Below, piece by piece: positions 32,122 to 42,760 of a stretch of DNA of 64,000 bases. The stretch comes from Dama dama (Eukaryota > Chordata > Mammalia > Artiodactyla > Cervidae), in the NCBI RefSeq assembly GCF_033118175.1, contig NC_083688.1, positions 1,739,001 to 1,803,000 of the forward strand, written 5' to 3'. The position numbers and the translations under genes were made by a program. Under the pieces are notes generated by a model, which worked only from the letters and a program-made list of their open reading frames with translations, had not been told where the DNA came from and made no database searches. How positions within the stretch are numbered: position 1 is the stretch's first letter; every line of letters starts with the position of its first letter.

Positions 32122-33258
32122 TCGGTTCAGTTCAGTCACTGAGTCGTATCCGACTCTGCGACTCCAGGACTGCAGCACACAGGGCCTCCCTGTCCATCAC
32201 CAACTCCCGGAGTTTACCCAAACTCATGTCCATTGAGTCGGTGATGCCATCCAACCATCTCATCCTGTCATCCCTTTCTCCTCCCGCCTTCAATCTTTCC
32301 CAGCATCAGGGTCTTTTCAAATGAGTCAGTTCTTCATATCCAATACTCCAAAGTATTGGAGTTTCAGCTTCAGCATCAGTCCTTGCAATCAATATTCAGG
32401 ACTGATTTCCTTTAGGATGGACTGGTTGGATATCCTTGCAGTCCAAGGGACTCTCAAGAGTCTTCTCCAACACCACAGTTCAAAAGTATCAATTCTTCTG
32501 CATTTGACTTTCTTTATAGTCCAACTCTCACATCCATACATGACCACTGGAAAAACCATAGCCTTGACTAGATGGACCTTTGTTGGCAAAGTAATGTCTC
32601 TGCTTTTTAACATGTTGTCTAGGTTGGTCCTAGCTTTTCTTCCAAGGAGCAAGTGTCTTTTAATTTCATGGCTGCAGTCACCATCTGCAGTGATTTTGGA
32701 GCTCCCAAAAATAAAGTCTCTCACTGTTTCTATTGTTTCCCCATATTTGCCATGAAGTGATGGGACCAGATGCCATGATCTTAGTTTTCTGATTGTTGAG
32801 TTTTTTTTTTTTTTTTTTTTGATTGTTGAGTTTTAAGGCAACTTTTTCACTCTCCTCTTTCACTTTCATCAAAAGGCTCTTTAGTTCTTCTTTGCTTTCT
32901 GCTATAAGGGTGGTGTCATCTGCATATCTGAAGGTATTGATATTTCTCCCGGCAATCTTGATTCCAGAGTGTGCTTCCTCCAGCCCAGCGTTTCTCGTGA
33001 TGTACTCTGCATATAAGTTAAATAAGCAGGGTGACAATGTACAGCCTTGACGTACTCCTTTTCCTATTTGGAACCAGTCTGTTGTTCCATGTCCAGTTGT
33101 AACTGTTGCTTCTTGACCTGCATACAGGTTTCTCAGGAGGCAGGTCGGGTGGTCTTGTATTCCCACCTCCTTCAGAATTTTCCACAGTTTGTTGTGATTC
33201 ACACAGTCGAAGGTCTTGGTGTAGTTAAAAAAGCAGAAGTAGGTCTTTTTCCGGAACT
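32122..33258 (-). mobile_element. BovB LINE, 5'-truncated
   Basis: A 1.14-kb antisense copy. On the minus strand 33202-32678 stays open across 174 codons, encoding RT motifs GVRQGCTLSP and YADDTTL, even though a 30-bp insertion (lysine run) sits inside it. Without the 5' part of the RT and the endonuclease it cannot be functional. No clear target duplication found. Confidence 0.92.
32805..32834 (-). mobile_element. poly(T)-only retrotransposition scar
   Basis: GATTGTTGAGTTTT (32791-32804) is repeated exactly at 32821-32834, with 16 extra T between. The repeated target ends TTTT|AA, the L1-type endonuclease site. It reads as an insertion of a poly(A) tail alone into the BovB. Confidence 0.75.
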
Positions 33259-34699
33259 CGTTGTGGAGCAGAGGAAATGGTAGAATGAGAACTGCGGCTC
33301 AGAGGCTAATCCAGCAACAAGGACGTTTTGAGGATTCTGCTGGAGGGAAGGGAAGGCATTTCCACGCAGGCACACAATTGTTGCTGGAATTTTCAAGAGC
33401 TAGAGAAGTTTGTCAATTAGAAATTTCCCAGTGGGGTCTTCAGCCTAGCTGGGTGGACAGCAGACATTTCGACTCAGCCTTCTGATCCCTATTCCTTCTT
33501 CGTGTTGACAGTGGACCTGAGAAGTGGCCCAGGATATCCAGGGGCCAGGACTCAGATGTGTTCCCTCAAGGAAATAGCAAGGGCGCTCCTATCCCTGGGA
33601 CCTGGCCCCCTTCTCCTCTGATCAAGGCCTGAGAATCTGCCTGTTTCCACTCACAGCTGCTCCCCCACCCCACTCCCAAGATTTTAACTTTTAAAAGTTA
33701 AAAGCTTTCCTGTTAGAACCTCCTAGAAATCAGCAGCCAGAGGGCTCCAAAAGGCCCAGGCATCCATTTCTGTGAACTGTAAGTAAGTGGAATCATTTAT
33801 TTCTGTCCTCCAGTTTTGATTAAACCCACCTGCAAATGAGCCAGATATTAAATCCATGACCTCAAATCTCCGTCCCTCCGTGACCCCTCCCTCCCTCCTC
33901 TGACCCCGAGAGTGGTCAGTTTAGTCCAGGAGAGCACCGACCGACTGGAAAATTCCATTCCGGGCCTGTCCAGCTCATTTCCCACTGCTGAGTGCCCTGC
34001 TGCCTCCCGACAATTTCCCTTTTAACTTTATTTACATTCTGGAAAGTACATAAGATTTCTATCATGTACTTTCCTAATGTCAATTTTCCCATGATGAGAA
34101 TAAGGCTGTGAACACCCATGTTTTCATAATCCTGTTATAGTGCTCCAAGTATTCAGAGTAGCTGAGTGGTACCATCTCACACCCCAGGGTGGGTGGGCCA
34201 AGGCCAGTGCTAGGAGCCAGAGCTCATGGGTGTTGCCTTCATTGCTCGTTGGATGACCACTTTCATTAATTTAGGTGGCCCTTCTCCACGCCTAAATGAC
34301 TTTATTATGTCATTGGAGCCGTCACACCTGCTAGACTACTGTGAAGCCACAGAAGCAGATAAACACCACACACGGCCCCCAGGGAGGGTGCAGAGCGTGG
34401 GTCCCCAGGCCCTCATCTCCCCAGGGAGAGGCCTTTGGGCCTGACCCACTGGACCTCCTGGGCTGGACCCTGGACGAGGGACGTGTTTCCTAGTGCTCTA
34501 AGCGATTCCAGAGAACTTCAGAAGGAACAGGACGTGCGTGGCCAGGGGTGTGGCAGCGGGACTCGGAAGCCCATGAGCTTCTGGGTGGGCTGGTGTTGGG
34601 CTTTCTCTGGAGGACGTCGGATGCCAGTCACTGGAGGAGTTTTGTGATCAATCTAGTTTAACTAGGAGACCTCCAGCAGTGAGCTGGCCTGGGTCTCTT
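33259..34699. other. unassigned sequence
   Basis: No repeat recognised over 1.4 kb. Contains the 22-bp palindrome at 33682-33703 and an AT-rich stretch near 34015-34130. Confidence 0.4.
33682..33703. repeat. 22-bp perfect palindrome
   Basis: Two 11-bp arms, TTTTAACTTTT and AAAAGTTAAAA, with no spacer. Confidence 0.95.
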
Positions 34700-34756
34700 C
34701 CTCTGACTCTCACCCTCAATACGTAGCTGCTGGGTAAATGAGTGAATGAATGAATG
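34700..34756 (+). mobile_element. L2 3' terminus
   Basis: CTGGGTAAATGAGTGAATGA ends in the (AATG)n tail typical of L2. Confidence 0.6.
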
Positions 34757-34890
34757 CGTAGTGTTTGAATACCCTTCAGTCTGACCCGAAGAAGATGTCT
34801 TCACTCAAAGTGAAGCCGCAGAGTCTATATGAAAGGGGACAGGTTTGGGGGGTCACAATCCTATCTCTCCCGCCTTTAACCCTTTCTAAG

Positions 34891-35092
34891 CTTGGGGTTG
34901 GCAGAGTTTCTCTAAAGGGCCAGATAGTTTTGGAGGCAGAATGGTAAAATCAACAATATTATCTGGATGCTTATATGGCCATTTAAAATGTAATCCTTTC
35001 AAAATATAAAAATGCTTCTTAGCTGGTGGCACACACAGGAACAGATGACGGGCAGGATTGAGCCCTGGGGCCACGGTTTGGCAAGGACTGCT
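34891..35092 (+). mobile_element. hAT-type element
   Basis: CTTGGGGTTGGCAGAGTTTC, TCTAAAGGGCCAGATAGTTT, ending at CCACGGTTTGGCAAGGACTG. Same family as 60123-60449, internally shortened. Confidence 0.65.
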
Positions 35093-35224
35093 CCTTGTTT
35101 CTTTAACTGCCGATCGTGGCCAACACTTGTCGGTGAGTGGAGACAGTGCACGCAGCAGCGGTAAGGCGTCCGGCAACAATGAGTACATGATGACAACCCA
35201 ATCCTAAATGCCACGTCATGTGGA

Positions 35225-35428
35225 AGGCTTATCAGGTCTCAGGCACTGCGCTGTGAGTATGGACTCTCTGACCCTGTGGAGTCAGTGGGTTCTGTCATGA
35301 TCTCCGTTTTACAGAAGAGGAAACTGAGGCTTGGAGTGGTACTGCCCTTGCCCAAGGCAGAGCTGGAATCTGAACCCAGGTGGCTGGCTCCAGAGTGTGC
35401 GCACCTAACTGCTCTAGTCAACCACCCT
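35225..35428 (-). mobile_element. MIR
   Basis: CAGGTCTCAGGCACTGCGCT, CGTTTTACAGAAGAGGAAAC, CTGAGGCTTGGAGTGG, GGAATCTGAACCCAGGTGGC. Confidence 0.85.
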
Positions 35429-35698
35429 AGGAGCCCTTCTTGCTGCTATTGAATCGTTCTCCAGCCGCCCAAAGACATCTCAAGTGCGCCAGCACGTGAA
35501 TCCTCTTCAAACCACGAATGACTCACAAGTTCCCCTCTTTGTCTCTGGCGTGCCGTGTCTCTTTTGTTTGACCGCTCATTGACTGCCCGAGTTACAACTG
35601 CTTGGGTCTGCTGGTCTGACCTCTCTGAGCACAGGCTCAGGGAAGGAGAGGCTGGGAAGGGAAGGAGGCCTGGGGATGGCTGAGTCACGGAGGGCAGG
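35429..35698. other. unassigned sequence
   Basis: Nothing recognised. Confidence 0.4.
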
Positions 35699-35712
35699 CC
35701 TCCAGTATATAA

Positions 35713-35940
35713 CACGTGTGCGTGCATGCCAAGTCGCCTCAGTCGTGTCCAACTCTTTGTGACCCTGTGGACCATAGCCTGCCAGGCTCCTCTGTCCATG
35801 GGATTCTCCACGCGTGAATACTGGAGTGGGTTGCCATGCCCTCCTCCAGGGGATCTTCCTGACTCAGGAATGGAACCCGCGTCTCTTATGTCTTCTGCAT
35901 TAGCAAGTGGGTTCTTTACCCCTGGCACCACCTGGGAAGC
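35713..35940 (-). mobile_element. Bov-tA SINE with target duplication
   Basis: Antisense element from ACGTGTGCGTGCATGCCAAG to GGCACCACCTGGGAAGCC. Flanks CCTCCAGTATATAA (35699-35712) and CCTCCAGCATAAAA (35941-35954), 12/14. Confidence 0.94.
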
Positions 35941-35954
35941 CCTCCAGCATAAAA

Positions 35955-36365
35955 GCAGTCCGTGTCTGATTGCCTTTGGAGCCTGAACTGGTTTCTCAAG
36001 TCCTGAAAAGAGAAACCATGTGGTATGGGGGTGAGGTGGGGGCAAGAATAGAAACTAGAGGGAAATCTTTTAAAAAGTGGAATTCCCATCTAATTCATGG
36101 CCTGGCTTCATCTTGGAAGCAGGAGAATGGACAGAGTGACCTCTCAGGGCTGCATGCTGCCTTCCCATTGAGCTGGGGAGTGTATGACCCACCAAGGGAA
36201 CTACTTCTTAGGGGCAAATATTCTCCTTACAGTTCAGGTGTTCAAAACCCACTTTTAAATATTTTTTAAAAATAGACTGAGGTTGGAGATAGAGGATCTA
36301 AGAGGATTTCCAAAAGTTCTCATTCTCTGGGCTAGTCTGAAAAAGTTTTAGCTTATCATGATGTT
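35955..36365. other. unassigned sequence
   Basis: Nothing recognised. Confidence 0.4.
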
Positions 36366-36726
36366 GGTGTTATGGAATGAATGTTTCTGTCTTCCCTAAA
36401 ATTCAAATGTTGCCATTTAACCTACAGTGTGATGGTGTTAGAGGCTGGAGCTTTGGGGAGGTCGTTAGTTCATGGGGATGGAGCCCCCATGAATGAGATT
36501 AGCACCCTAATAAAAGAGACCCAGGAGAGCTCCCTCACCCTTTCAAGGACAAAGAGAAAATATGTCTGCTTATGAAGCCAGATGTGGGCCCTCACTAGAC
36601 ACCGAACGTGTCAGTGCCTTGGTCTTGAACCTCCCAGGCTCCAGAGCTGTGAAACATAAACTTCTGCTGCTTGTAAGCCACTCCGTCTGTGATGTTCTTT
36701 CACAGCAGCCTGAAATGACTAGGACA
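36366..36726 (+). mobile_element. MaLR LTR (MST/MLT1 type)
   Basis: TGTTATGGAATGAATGTTTC, GGGGATGGAGCCCCCATGAA, CTAATAAAAGAGACCCAGGA, CTCCAGAGCTGTGAAACATA, CAGCCTGAAATGACTAGGAC. Nearly full length. Confidence 0.82.
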
Positions 36727-36883
36727 GAAATGGAGTCGCTAACATCTTTAAATCTAATCAGACTGGGGAGCCGGTTCCAAAACCCCAGAGTGAATTCAGA
36801 AATGTCACCTTAACATCCGCTTCCTCTAGAACCATTCTTGGTACCAAAATCTGTATTCGTCAGGGTTCCCCAGAGAAACAGAA

Positions 36884-37074
36884 TGTGTGTGTGTGTGTGT
36901 GTGCATGTGTGTGCATGTGTGTGAGTGTATGTGTCTGTGTATGTGTGTGCGCGTGTGTGTACATGTGTGTATGTGTGTGTGTGTGCGTGCACGCATGTGT
37001 GTGTGTGTGCGCGCGCGCATGTGTGTGTTTGTGCACGTGTGCGTGTGTGTGTGCATATGCACCTGTGTGTGTGC
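36884..37074. repeat. long (TG)n / alternating purine-pyrimidine tract
   Basis: About 190 bp of TG with CATG, GCGC and TATG variants, including GCGCGCGCATG at 37009-37019. The frames of Cys-Val or His-Thr repeats here are not genes. Confidence 0.95.
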
Positions 37075-37268
37075 TCAGCCACTCAATTGTGTCAAACTGT
37101 AGCCTGCCAGGCTCCTCTGCTCATGGAATTTTCAGGCAAGAATACTGGAGTGGGGTGCCATTTCCTACTCCAGGGAATCTTCCCAACCGAGGGATCAAAC
37201 CCGAGTCTCTCTTGCGTCTCCTGCATTGAGAGGCAGATTCTTTACCATTAGGGCCACCTGAGAAGCCC
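37065..37268 (-). mobile_element. Bov-tA SINE, internally deleted
   Basis: Antisense: TGCTCAGCCACTCAATTGTG, then CAAACTGTAGCCTGCCAGGC (about 20 bp missing), to GGGCCACCTGAGAAGCCC. Confidence 0.9.
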
Positions 37269-37563
37269 ATGTATATGTATTTGACTTTGTTATTATGGAA
37301 ACTGAGAAGTCCCATGATCTGCTGTCTGCAAGCTGGAGACCCAGGAAAGCCCATGGTCTAATTTAGTCCAAGTCCAAACGCATGAGAACCAGGAGAGCTG
37401 ATGACACAAATCCCAAGCTCAGGACAGAAGATAAGGTTAGATGTCCCAGGTCGAGCAATGAGGCAGGAGAAAAAGGGTCAGATTCCTCCTCCCTCTGCCG
37501 TTTGTTCTGTTCAGGCCCTTCGTGGACTGGAGGATGCCTACAGGCACTGGGGAGGGTGATCAG

Positions 37564-37587
37564 CTTTACCAAGTCCACTTGGTAAAG
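37564..37587. repeat. perfect hairpin, 10-bp arms and 4-nt loop
   Basis: CTTTACCAAG (37564-37573), TCCA, CTTGGTAAAG (37578-37587). It lies inside the old repeat. Confidence 0.95.
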
Positions 37588-37712
37588 TGATTCAAATGCT
37601 AATCTCATCCGGAAACACCTTCACAGACCTGACTGGAGATAATGTTTAACCTGGACACCCCATGACCCATACAAGTTGACAGATAAAATTAACCTTCACA
37701 ATTGGGCATGAG

Positions 37713-38499
37713 AGGATTTGCATTTTCATGTCAAGTGATACTAGTATCTCAGAGTCATGTTAAAGAGAGAGAGAAAATTTCAAAGTAGTAACAATGTCTT
37801 TCTCTGTGTGGTGGTTTACAGGAGGGGATTTTTTTCTGTACAATTTCTAGTATTATTTATTTTCTACAATAAGTAAATGTTACTTCTGAAATCACCAAAG
37901 GAGAAGTCATTAAAGATAAAAATATTGATAAGAACAGGGCTGTGTCTCTTCTTTCAGAACCCAGTGGGAAGTTACCTTCTCAGTGGAAAAACCATCCAGT
38001 TTATATAGGGAACATTTGTCATCCAGGTCTTTGCCCGACTCCCTCTTATCTTACTGACAAAGAGAAGGATGGAGACGCGGACTCTGAGCAAGTGAAGCCT
38101 ATGGGAGCATGACTCAAGCAGCCCATGGTGAAGGGAAGTAATCAAGAAGCGGTTTGAAAATAAAATACAACTCCAGGTTTTGTAGCCAGGAGATGCTGCT
38201 CAAGCATTTTGATTCCAAGCTCTGCTGAAACCCTACAGTCCAACTGGAACCAGGGGACAAGTGAATCAAGGTGACCCATATGCAAGATTCTAATCAAAGT
38301 GTAGCCCAGAATCAGAGTTAGGGAAAAACTATAAATGCTGTTAAGGATGAATGAGAGAGATACCAAATCCCGCCTATGGGAGTTCTTTAACATCTTGCTC
38401 CATAGGACAATCTGTCTTAATGTTGAAGAATGGGCATGTTGATTTGTTGTTTTCATTAAAGCAGTAGATGGCACCTAATGCAATGCCAGCTCATTGTAA
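37713..38499. other. unassigned AT-rich sequence
   Basis: No family recognised; the base composition resembles old LINE or LTR debris. Confidence 0.35.
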
Positions 38500-39122
38500 A
38501 CACTGTAAAATGTTGATGATTCCCAGATACTGTTCTTGGGACTGGAGACACTGCAGTGAATAAAGCAGAGGAAGTCCATCCCCTCATAGGGCTGACATTC
38601 TATTCAGTGGGATAAGAGGGCTTATATAATGGGTAATAGACAAAGGGATAAATTAAAATGTAATGTTAAGCAGACAAATAATGTTATAAAAAATAAAGCA
38701 ATTTTAAGGATAGAGAGAGAAGATAGGTGGGAATTTTAGAGAATTTTAGACTGGATGGTCAAGGAAGGCTTCTGTGGAGATAGGACAGTGAGTAGAGATC
38801 CAAGTGAAATGAGTAGGTAAACTTAGTGCATAGCTGGGATGCGAGTATTTCAGGAAGAGGAAATGGTAGGTGCAAAGGTCCTGAGGTGGGAATGAGCTTG
38901 TGATGTTTATGGAAAAGCAAAGAGGGCAGCGTGGCTGAAATGGAGTGAGTAAGAGGAAGTGATGAGAAGTAAGGCAGCGACAGTCGGGCCAGACTTCTCT
39001 GGACAACAGCAAAGCTCTGGTCCTGACTGTCCAGAGTGACGGGAGCTACTTGCCTGCTTGGAGTAGGGGAGTGACATGATACGACTGATGCTTCAAAAGG
39101 ATCTCTGGTTATTGCAACCTCA
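38500..39122 (-). mobile_element. L2, long fragment
   Basis: Antisense L2 in order: CTGGAGACACTGCAGTGAAT, GGTCAAGGAAGGCTTCTGTG, GGTAGGTGCAAAGGTCCTGA, GGGAGTGACATGATACGACT. About 620 bp, one of the best kept L2 copies here. Confidence 0.8.
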
Positions 39123-39130
39123 GATAAACA

Positions 39131-39341
39131 TGTTTTGTGCTCAGTCACTTGAGTCGTGTCCTACTCTTTACCACCCTATGGAATGTAGCCCACCAGGCTC
39201 CTCTGGCCATGAGATTCTCCAAGCAAGAATACTGGAGTGAATTGCCATGCCCTCCTCCAGGGATCTTCCAATCCAGGGATCAAACCAGTGTGACCTGCAT
39301 TGCAGGTGGATTCTTTGCTGCTGAGCCCCCCAGAAAGCCCC
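39131..39341 (-). mobile_element. Bov-tA SINE
   Basis: Antisense element from TGTTTTGTGCTCAGTCACTT to GCCCCCCAGAAAGCCCC, inserted at the end of the L2. Confidence 0.92.
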
Positions 39342-39354
39342 AAACACATTATGT

Positions 39355-39630
39355 TAGCCTTATTGCTACCTAACAAATTGCACAAACTCAGCAACTTGTA
39401 ACAACTCACTTCTGTAGGTCAGAAGTCCCTGTGGCCCGGGCTCAGTTCTCTGCAGAAGTCAAAACCAAGGGTTTGGCTGACTGGGCTCTTATCTGGAAGC
39501 TCTGTGGGAGAACCCATTTCCAAACTGGTTAGTGCTATTGCAGAATTCACTTCCTTGTGGGTGTAGGACTGAGGTCCATGTTTGTTTCCTGGCTGTCAGT
39601 AAGTGTCACTATCTGCTCCTAAAGGCTGCC
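39355..39630 (-). mobile_element. old LTR-like repeat, as at 11610
   Basis: TTATTGCTACCTAACAAATT, then CACTTCTGTAGGTCAGAAGT, GGTTTGGCTGACTGGGCTCT and TGCAGAATTCACTTCCTTGT. Confidence 0.5.
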
Positions 39631-39741
39631 AGCCTGTTTTCTTCACACCCGGAAGGGTATAATGAGTCCTTCCCGGATTTTGAATCCCTTTTGACCTACA
39701 CACATGTGATGTATGATTTAGCTATACTTGCCAGAAAGCTG

Positions 39742-39949
39742 GGTTTCCCAGGTGGCACAGTGGCAAGAATCCACCTGCCAATGCAGGAGATTTGGGTTTG
39801 ATCCCTGGGAAGATACCCTGGAATAGGATATGGCAACCCTTTCCAGTATTCTGTCCTGGAAAAGTCCATGGACTGAAGAGCTGAGTGGACTACAGCCCAT
39901 TGGGGTCACAAGGGGTTAAACACTACTCAGCGACTGGGCACAGACACAG
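39742..39949 (+). mobile_element. Bov-tA SINE with perfect target duplication
   Basis: Element from GGTTTCCCAGGTGGCACAGT to CTCAGCGACTGGGCACAGAC. Identical 12-bp flanks GCCAGAAAGCTG at 39730-39741 and 39950-39961. Confidence 0.95.
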
Positions 39950-40098
39950 GCCAGAAAGCTGTCTGAGTGTGTGCAGCCCTCTCTAGTGTGGAACTTGAAA
40001 CTCTGGAGTTACAAAACCAAGTAAACAGTACCAGTCTCTATTCACCCTCTTGAAGCATTTATTAAGCTCCTCTGTATTCCTAACAGTGGTGTGTATTA

Positions 40099-40308
40099 AG
40101 GCTTCCCTGGTGGCTCAGACAGTAAAGCGTCTGCCTGCAATGTGGGAGACCTGGGTTCAATCCCCAGGTCGGGAAGATCCCCTGGAGAAGGAAATGGCGA
40201 CCCACTCCAGTATTCTTGCCTGGAAAATTCCACGGACAGAGGAACCTGTTGGGCTACAGTTCATGGGGTCACAAAGAGTCAGACACGACTGAGCAACTTG
40301 TGTATTAT
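40099..40308 (+). mobile_element. Bov-tA SINE with target duplication
   Basis: Close to consensus, AGGCTTCCCTGGTGGCTCAG to GTCAGACACGACTGAGCAAC. Flanks TGTGTATTA at 40090-40098 and 40309-40317 are identical. Confidence 0.95.
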
Positions 40309-40317
40309 GGAAAGATT

Positions 40318-40984
40318 AAAAAAAAAAAACTAACAGAAAATTTCATCCTACCAGGGAGCTGAGACTAATAATGCAGAAAGCAAGCTGTGGATCTGATAAA
40401 ATACAAGGGTGCTCAACACTAGAGGATGAAAAAGTGGGAAGAATCTAGGAGGGAGTGTGAGTCTATGCTTATGCATCTCCGGCTAGACCAATTCAAGGCT
40501 CTTTTCAGGTCCCTGGCCCACTAACTGGGGTTTTACCCAAAAGAGCACATACTTTTCCAGTGAGTGAACAAGTGGATGAATCAATATTCCTCAGTGTTCC
40601 CACCTGAAAAATAGGGATATTGGCTTTCCCACCAGGTCAGAACGACATGTACATTTGTAAAAAGCAAAGCAGGGTCAAATTCATGTCATTTGTTTATTTT
40701 GAAGGGGTGTCGTAGCTTGGCTTCAGGATGCCTGTAGGAGAACAATGGGGGAAGAGCATTCACATCAAAGGCATGTGAGTGGTCAAGATTCTTAAGGGCC
40801 GTCCTGAGTGCCCTTGGGCGGAAGGGCAAGGGTGCAGAGGGTTGGGTGGGCATGCTGAAGGCAAACTCATCTTCATAACTCAGCAGAGGGTCTCTCTGCC
40901 TGGGAGCTGGCCAAGGGCAGGGATCAGTTCCCTAGGGAAGAAAGGGGTTGACCAGCTGTCCCTTGGGTCTAGGCCTAATATTTT
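40318..40984. other. unassigned sequence
   Basis: Nothing recognised beyond an A run at about 40318-40330. Confidence 0.4.
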
Positions 40985-41475
40985 AATGACAATTATGGGT
41001 TTTATTTATAATATCCCCAAACTAGAAACCACCTAAATGTCCCCCAATGGTCAAATGGATAAATGGAGTGTGGCATTTCATACAACAGAATACTACCCAG
41101 GAAACATTTTTTAAAAGCATAAACTCCGGATAAATGCAACACATAGATGAATGTCAAAAGCATTGTGCTGAGAAAAAGTAGCCAGACACCAAAGGGCACC
41201 TCTTGCATGATTCTATTTATATCGGAGGGTCAGAGGAAGCAAAGCTAATCCGGATGGAGAAGCCAGGATAGAGGTTATCCTTGGGGCTGGTGAGGGGGAA
41301 TGGCTGGCAAGGAGCATGAGAGATCGTGATGGGGTTCTGGAATAGTTTATATTTTCATTTAGGTGGTGGTTCATCTGGGTGTGTAAGTAAAAATGTATTA
41401 TGTTGTCCATTTGAGATTTTACTATATCTTATAGTATTTTACTGTAAATTATACCTATAAAAAGAAATAGAGTCA
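40985..41475 (+). mobile_element. L1 3' end
   Basis: AAACCACCTAAATGTCCCCC, CAATGGTCAAATGGATAAAT, CATAGATGAATGTCAAAAGC and GTGTAAGTAAAAATGTATTA follow old L1 3' end order. Confidence 0.8.
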
Positions 41476-41489
41476 TTTTAACAGTGGTA

Positions 41490-41680
41490 GCATCAATCAT
41501 GTATTCAGATGCCTGTTAGCTCTGGGCCTCTATTATCTCCAGCCCTGGGAGGTCCACAGCAGATTCCTGCTTAATAGATAAGAAGGCTGATGCGCCGTAT
41601 TCCAAGGGCATAGACTGAGGAAGTGGCCGAGCAAGATTCCGGTCTGTTTTTACAGACTGCCTCGAGCCCTTTCCTACTGG
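41490..41680 (-). mobile_element. MIR, decayed
   Basis: GCTTAATAGATAAGAAGGCT, ACTGAGGAAGTGGCCGAGCA resemble antisense MIR. Confidence 0.5.
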
Positions 41681-42557
41681 AAAGGCTGGCTGGTTGGTCA
41701 GGACTTACCTAACACTTGCCCATAATAGATTCAGCATTCTTTCGTAAATTGAGCTAAAACTATCCAGTTGTTGGAGAGTTCCCTGTCTTGTTCTTGATTT
41801 CTTGTGCTGGTGACAAATTGGCCCATGGTCCATGCAACTCTTGCTTAGGGACCCCATGTCTTTCCATCCCCTCTAGGAAGCAGGGAACTTGAGTCCTGGA
41901 GAATGGGAATCAAATGTCTCCAGCTCATCCCACCCCTAACCCGTCCACTCAGTGACATGTCTGCAATCTGCACCTTGGCGTCCAGAAGGAAAAAGTGAGA
42001 TGGTGAACAAATAAGGCCCAAATGGCCTTCAGGTGACAAGCAGGCACTCTATAACCGAACAGATGTAATAGGCTGACGCTTATCTTGCAAGATGTGTGCG
42101 TTTAATAAAGTATTAATATGAAGACCAGATTGCTTCTGCTGCCAAGCAGGCAGAACCAGATTAGCAAGGAGGGAGGCTCTGAATGCTCCCCGGGGAGGAG
42201 GGAGCCCTAAGACTGTCTCCTCTCTGAGCCTGGATTCTCACGGCAGAATAAATCCTTTTTGCCAAGGGTGACTGTGAAAGGACTTTCTCCTAGGCGTCTC
42301 CTATCACAGAATCAAGATAGGTTCCTGGGGGCAAGAGAGATGCTCTGAAGGAGTGAGCTGATCCATTTCAGGGGGAAGGAAGTTTGGGTGGAAGTCAGGT
42401 GTTAGACATAGCTGGTGCTGGGGTCAGGTTGAGGGAGAATTTCCCAGCAGCCTACACTCCCAGCTTCAGACGGCCGGTCCCGATGTCTGGAGACACTCCT
42501 TGTCTCCTGTGCTGGGAAGTCCTGAGTGCACAGAATTTCAGTTTTCTTCCTTCATTG
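41681..42557. other. unassigned sequence
   Basis: Nothing recognised. Confidence 0.4.
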
Positions 42558-42750
42558 CAGGGTTTCTCAACCCCGGCACTGTTGACATCTGGGGGTAGAC
42601 GATTCTTGCTTGGGGGGCATGTCCTGTCCCTTGCTGGATGTTTGACAGCATCCCTGGCCTGTACCAAATAGACGCCCGTAGCAGCCCCCACCTCCACTAG
42701 TTGTGACAACTAAAAATGCCTCTCTAGACACTGCCACATGTCTCCTGGAG
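42558..42750 (-). mobile_element. hAT-Charlie element (MER5/MER20 type)
   Basis: CAGGGTTTCTCAACCCCGGC, ACTGTTGACATCTGGGGG, GTTGTGACAACTAAAAATGC and AGACACTGCCACATGTCTCC. Followed by a run of 11 G (42750-42760). Confidence 0.8.
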
Positions 42751-42760
42751 GGGGGGGGGG

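Larger units (their letters stand above)
36848..37712 (-). mobile_element. old eutherian repeat split by TG tract and Bov-tA
   Basis: Left end ATCTGTATTCGTCAGGGTTC, CCCAGAGAAACAGAA; right part from 37269: TTATTATGGAAACTGAGAAG, CAAGCTGGAGACCCAGGAAA, AATGCTAATCTCATCCGGAA, GTTGACAGATAAAATTAACC. A common mammalian repeat whose family I do not name with certainty. Confidence 0.65.

Noticed and set aside
36810..37251. Cys-Val and His-Thr repeat proteins
   Set aside because: Translations of the TG microsatellite.
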